Assembly: GCF_921293095.1 (NCBI RefSeq)
Contig: NC_060253.1
Span: forward strand, 81,815,992 to 81,879,991
Source of the DNA: Ischnura elegans
Taxonomy: Eukaryota > Arthropoda > Insecta > Odonata > Coenagrionidae
Length of the DNA: 64,000 nt
Direction: 5' to 3'
Part shown: piece after piece, positions 61,390 through 64,000 of the stretch
Numbering within the stretch: position 1 is the stretch's first letter
Layout of the letters: each line of letters opens with the position of its first letter
The notes under the pieces: model-generated
The model's input: only the letters and a program-made list of their open reading frames with translations
The model's database searches: none
Told to the model about the DNA's origin: nothing
Translations under genes and position numbers: made by a program

Positions 61390-63600
61390 AATTTAAAGAA
61401 TGATCCTCGACTTATTACGCATAAGTGGAATAAAATGGACTGAACAAGGAGGCTTACGGAGTGGAAGCTACTTAATGATACACGTAAGATTGAGCAATGG
61501 TAATGATGAAGGGTGGAAAGTGCTCAGAAAGAGCGCCGATAAAAAAGCTGCCTACAGTGTAATAAAAGGTAGCCAATGGTGACGTTAAAAACCAAAAGTC
61601 AGAACTACTGCAGCTTTGGAGGTTTTGAAGCCTACAACAAGTTTCTAGAAGATGCGGAGTTTGAGTAAGTCTATCGATATACCACAGAAGTAATCAAGCA
61701 GGTAAGAGGTGAAGATAGAAATCGAGTAATTCTCGGTGACAGCAATGTTATCACCGGCGAAGGTCAAGACGAGCGAATAGCCGGGAAACAGGGATGATGT
61801 GTCCAAAATGAAGACTGGCATAGAACACAAGCTAACGGATACGGACACAACAATTTACAAACCATAGGCGAAGAAAATGCACAAGGAAGATGCCTTAGAG
61901 ATGGGAAGATTTTAAATAATCTAAGTTCTAGCTTTAAAAAAAAATATTTAGGAAACAAGAATAGGACGACAATAGATACTCTAGGACAAAAGTATACTGA
62001 CAGTAGCTAAAATTTAATAGCAATGTAATGTCTACCTAAAATTTAAAAAATGCTAAAGAAAGCGGTGAAAACCATCTCGCAAGTAGAAAATTCAAATAAA
62101 ACTCTGTATCAAGTTTAACTTTAGGAAGCAGAGGAGAATAAATAAGCATCAGATGTCACCTAGAGATCAGAAGAAGAGAGTTAGAAAAAATTTAGAGGTT
62201 GAATAGAGGAAGAAGTAAAACAAGTTCTTGGGAGAAGGAAAAATGTCGAGTAAAGAAATCAGAAGTACTTGGATTGCGCTGAAGATAGTACTTAAGGATG
62301 AGAATGCGAAAACTGAGAAATTCTAAATGAGATTAAGGAACGATATTTGTAGTAAAGCCGGGGAGGCCAGAGAAACATTAACAACGAATACATTCGGAGA
62401 CGAGCGAAAACATCAAGTGCGTGTAAAAGTAGAATCTGCCTAGATGAACCATTTCAAATAAAGATCGCAATAAATAATACCGAAAAGGACGAAAAACGGA
62501 GAACTAATGAATGAAAATAATGCTGAGTGAAGATATGGATTGTATGTATGGAAAAGTTGTGCAACGAAGGGAGACATACTACGAAAGCAATCGAAAAGGA
62601 TTCCGAGTTGAATGAAGATGATAGCCAAAGTTCTCAGACCAGAATTTGACCCTAAAATTTGACGAAGCAGTGGGGTGGTATATTTAGAATTCAATGCTTA
62701 GAATCTCAAAAGAAGTTGATGTGCTGAACATTGACAGGTATATTATCAACAATTTTTTAAAAATCGTGGGAGTGATAAAATTAGGATCAATCCATGAAGA
62801 ATCAAGAAATAGGAACTGGGTTAAACGAGGCTATTTTATTTCTCCGGTAATTCTCAAAGTTGACAATTAGAAAAGCATTGATGAATTATAAATCCGTCTT
62901 AAAGGCATGAATATCCACAATGAAAAATTAGCAGAGACTTTAAAACATTTAAAAAATTTCTAATTTGTTAAAATGAGTGGGACAATGACCTGTGCCATCT
63001 AATAATCGCCATATCACCATCAAATATTACAATGAATAACAAAAAATAGGAAAATAAACAGTAAAAGAGGTCGACCTACTATACTATTTGGGAAACAGAA
63101 TTACCAGCGAGTGAAGAAGCAAAAAAATAATCAGTAGAATAGCCCAGGTAAAGAAAGATTTTCAGAGGAATAAAGGATCTAGATACTAGTAAGAGCAGGT
63201 ATTTGTGCATAAAGTAAGGAGAATATTCATCAGAACTCACAATTTATGGCAGTGAATCATGGACATTGACAGCAGTGGAGGAACTGTTGGTGATTCGGTG
63301 AACAATGTGAAAACAAAAATGAATCGACCGAGTGTGGAATGCGGAATTCCTCGTAAGATTGAGAGAGAACAGAAGCCCCGTGAAAATTTCAAGTAGAAAA
63401 CGACCATTTTAATAGGGCATGCCTTGATGCATTTATCTTGATGGCCTGATGAAGTCAGTCCTCGAGGGACATGAGGATGATAAGGACGGAAAAGGAATGC
63501 CTCGGATATCGCATTTAATGAACCAGAAATGAAAGGTGTGAAAGGAATATAAAGAGATCGAATCCATCTCCACGTGGCATCGTTAAATATGAATATACAA
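61390..63600 (+). pseudogene. very old LINE, endonuclease to C-terminal tail
   Basis: Recognisable remnants are spread over several frames. LRISGIKWTEQGGLRSGSYL near 61410-61470 matches the endonuclease block with its metal-binding Glu replaced or shifted. DEGWKVLRKSADKKA is near 61510. A tail near 63240 resembles YGSESWTLTAVEELLVIR, followed by GM(P)...VLEGHEDDK near 63470. The body between is too decayed to align. This is the same general LINE type as the copy at 33660-37080, but much older. It is dead. Confidence 0.6.
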
Positions 63601-64000
63601 CCACTCAAAATTTACGTGAGCTACGTAAACTTCTCTAAAATTTTTAATTACTCGTTGTTGCCTTCGAAGGCATCATTGTCACGAAGAATCATACTACTCA
63701 ATCAGCTGTTTATGCGTAGCATAAAACACTACCGAATATAGAAGATGATGAAATATCGTCTACCCAAAAAATATTCTCACAGAATAAGTTCGCGATGCGA
63801 ACTGCACAGGATTTGGTTCACATGTAGCTACTAAGAGACAATAAGAGAAACAAAAGACCTATGCATGGGAATATCAAATGATGCATCAAATAATGTTCAC
63901 TTGGTGAATGATTTTGACTCACCTTGTTTCTCTAGTCTTCGTCCTCTTCTTTGTAACCCCATCGCTATTCCCTATTAAACCCCACCCGTTACACGGAATT
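63601..64000. other. no gene seen
   Basis: The right end of the window is AT-rich and non-coding, with no recognisable element edge. Confidence 0.4.

Noticed and set aside
1-64000. tRNA or rRNA genes
   Set aside because: No cloverleaf with A and B boxes or rRNA-like stretch was recognised by eye.

Overview
The window looks like a stretch of a large, repeat-rich arthropod (probably insect) nuclear genome. It is AT-rich and has one spliced host gene with GT-AG introns. Dead copies of gypsy, copia, LINE, Penelope-like, mariner, pogo/Tigger, hAT and Harbinger-type elements lie around it, and arthropod-style TATA/Inr (TCATT) core promoters are visible. Most of the sequence is transposable-element debris. 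Two things stand out: a Rab-family GTPase gene (14541-30231) and a terminally complete Polinton/Maverick element (45332-61162).

Layout. Positions 1-3640 hold small relics (mariner, copia gag, LINE reverse transcriptase). Positions 3640-9000 hold a gypsy-type pol split by a 1.59 kb insertion with short inverted ends, followed by a 70-bp perfect palindrome and a 116-bp tandem array. A 1.84 kb element with CTTTAG-type subterminal motifs (12366-14208) precedes the Rab gene. The Rab gene has five coding exons (198 aa). Introns 2-4 are packed with nested elements: a gypsy integrase relic, a Tigger copy containing a 2.7 kb element, and a LINE containing a DNA transposon with 34-bp perfect inverted ends. 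From 31 to 45 kb the region contains mariner and LINE relics, a solo-LTR-like piece with a primer-binding site, a 1.34 kb element built of GAACA/TGTTC motifs, a hAT element with a perfect 8-bp duplication and a Harbinger-like MITE.

The Polinton is 15,831 bp. It has 160-bp inverted repeats that read as identical and a perfect 6-bp target duplication (AACCAC). In order it carries: a possible left promoter and an eleven-fold 146-bp tandem array; a TATA/Inr promoter and a 5'UTR intron leading to a zinc-finger plus protein-primed DNA polymerase B; a packaging ATPase; a small basic protein with a hydrophobic tail; a basic linker protein; an integrase with a chromodomain; a penton-like minor capsid protein; a pX/pVI-like core peptide; the major capsid protein; an adenain-type protease; and four accessory genes on the same strand. 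One accessory gene reads in the opposite direction from the right end. Replication (polymerase), integration, packaging (ATPase), maturation (protease) and virion-shell genes are all recognisable. Two are broken: an in-frame TGA separates the zinc-finger N-terminus from the polymerase, and the ATPase is frameshifted and probably shortened. The copy therefore looks recently inserted but defective.

The most unusual material is in the Polinton's right arm. It holds two genes that seem to be diverged paralogues, a membrane-anchored protein resembling a matrix-metalloproteinase prodomain and ending in Cys-Gly, and an unrecognised reverse-strand gene with its own TATA/Inr promoter. From 61.4 to 63.6 kb lies a very old, multiply broken LINE. 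All identifications rest on motif recognition and reading of the sequence; no database search was possible.
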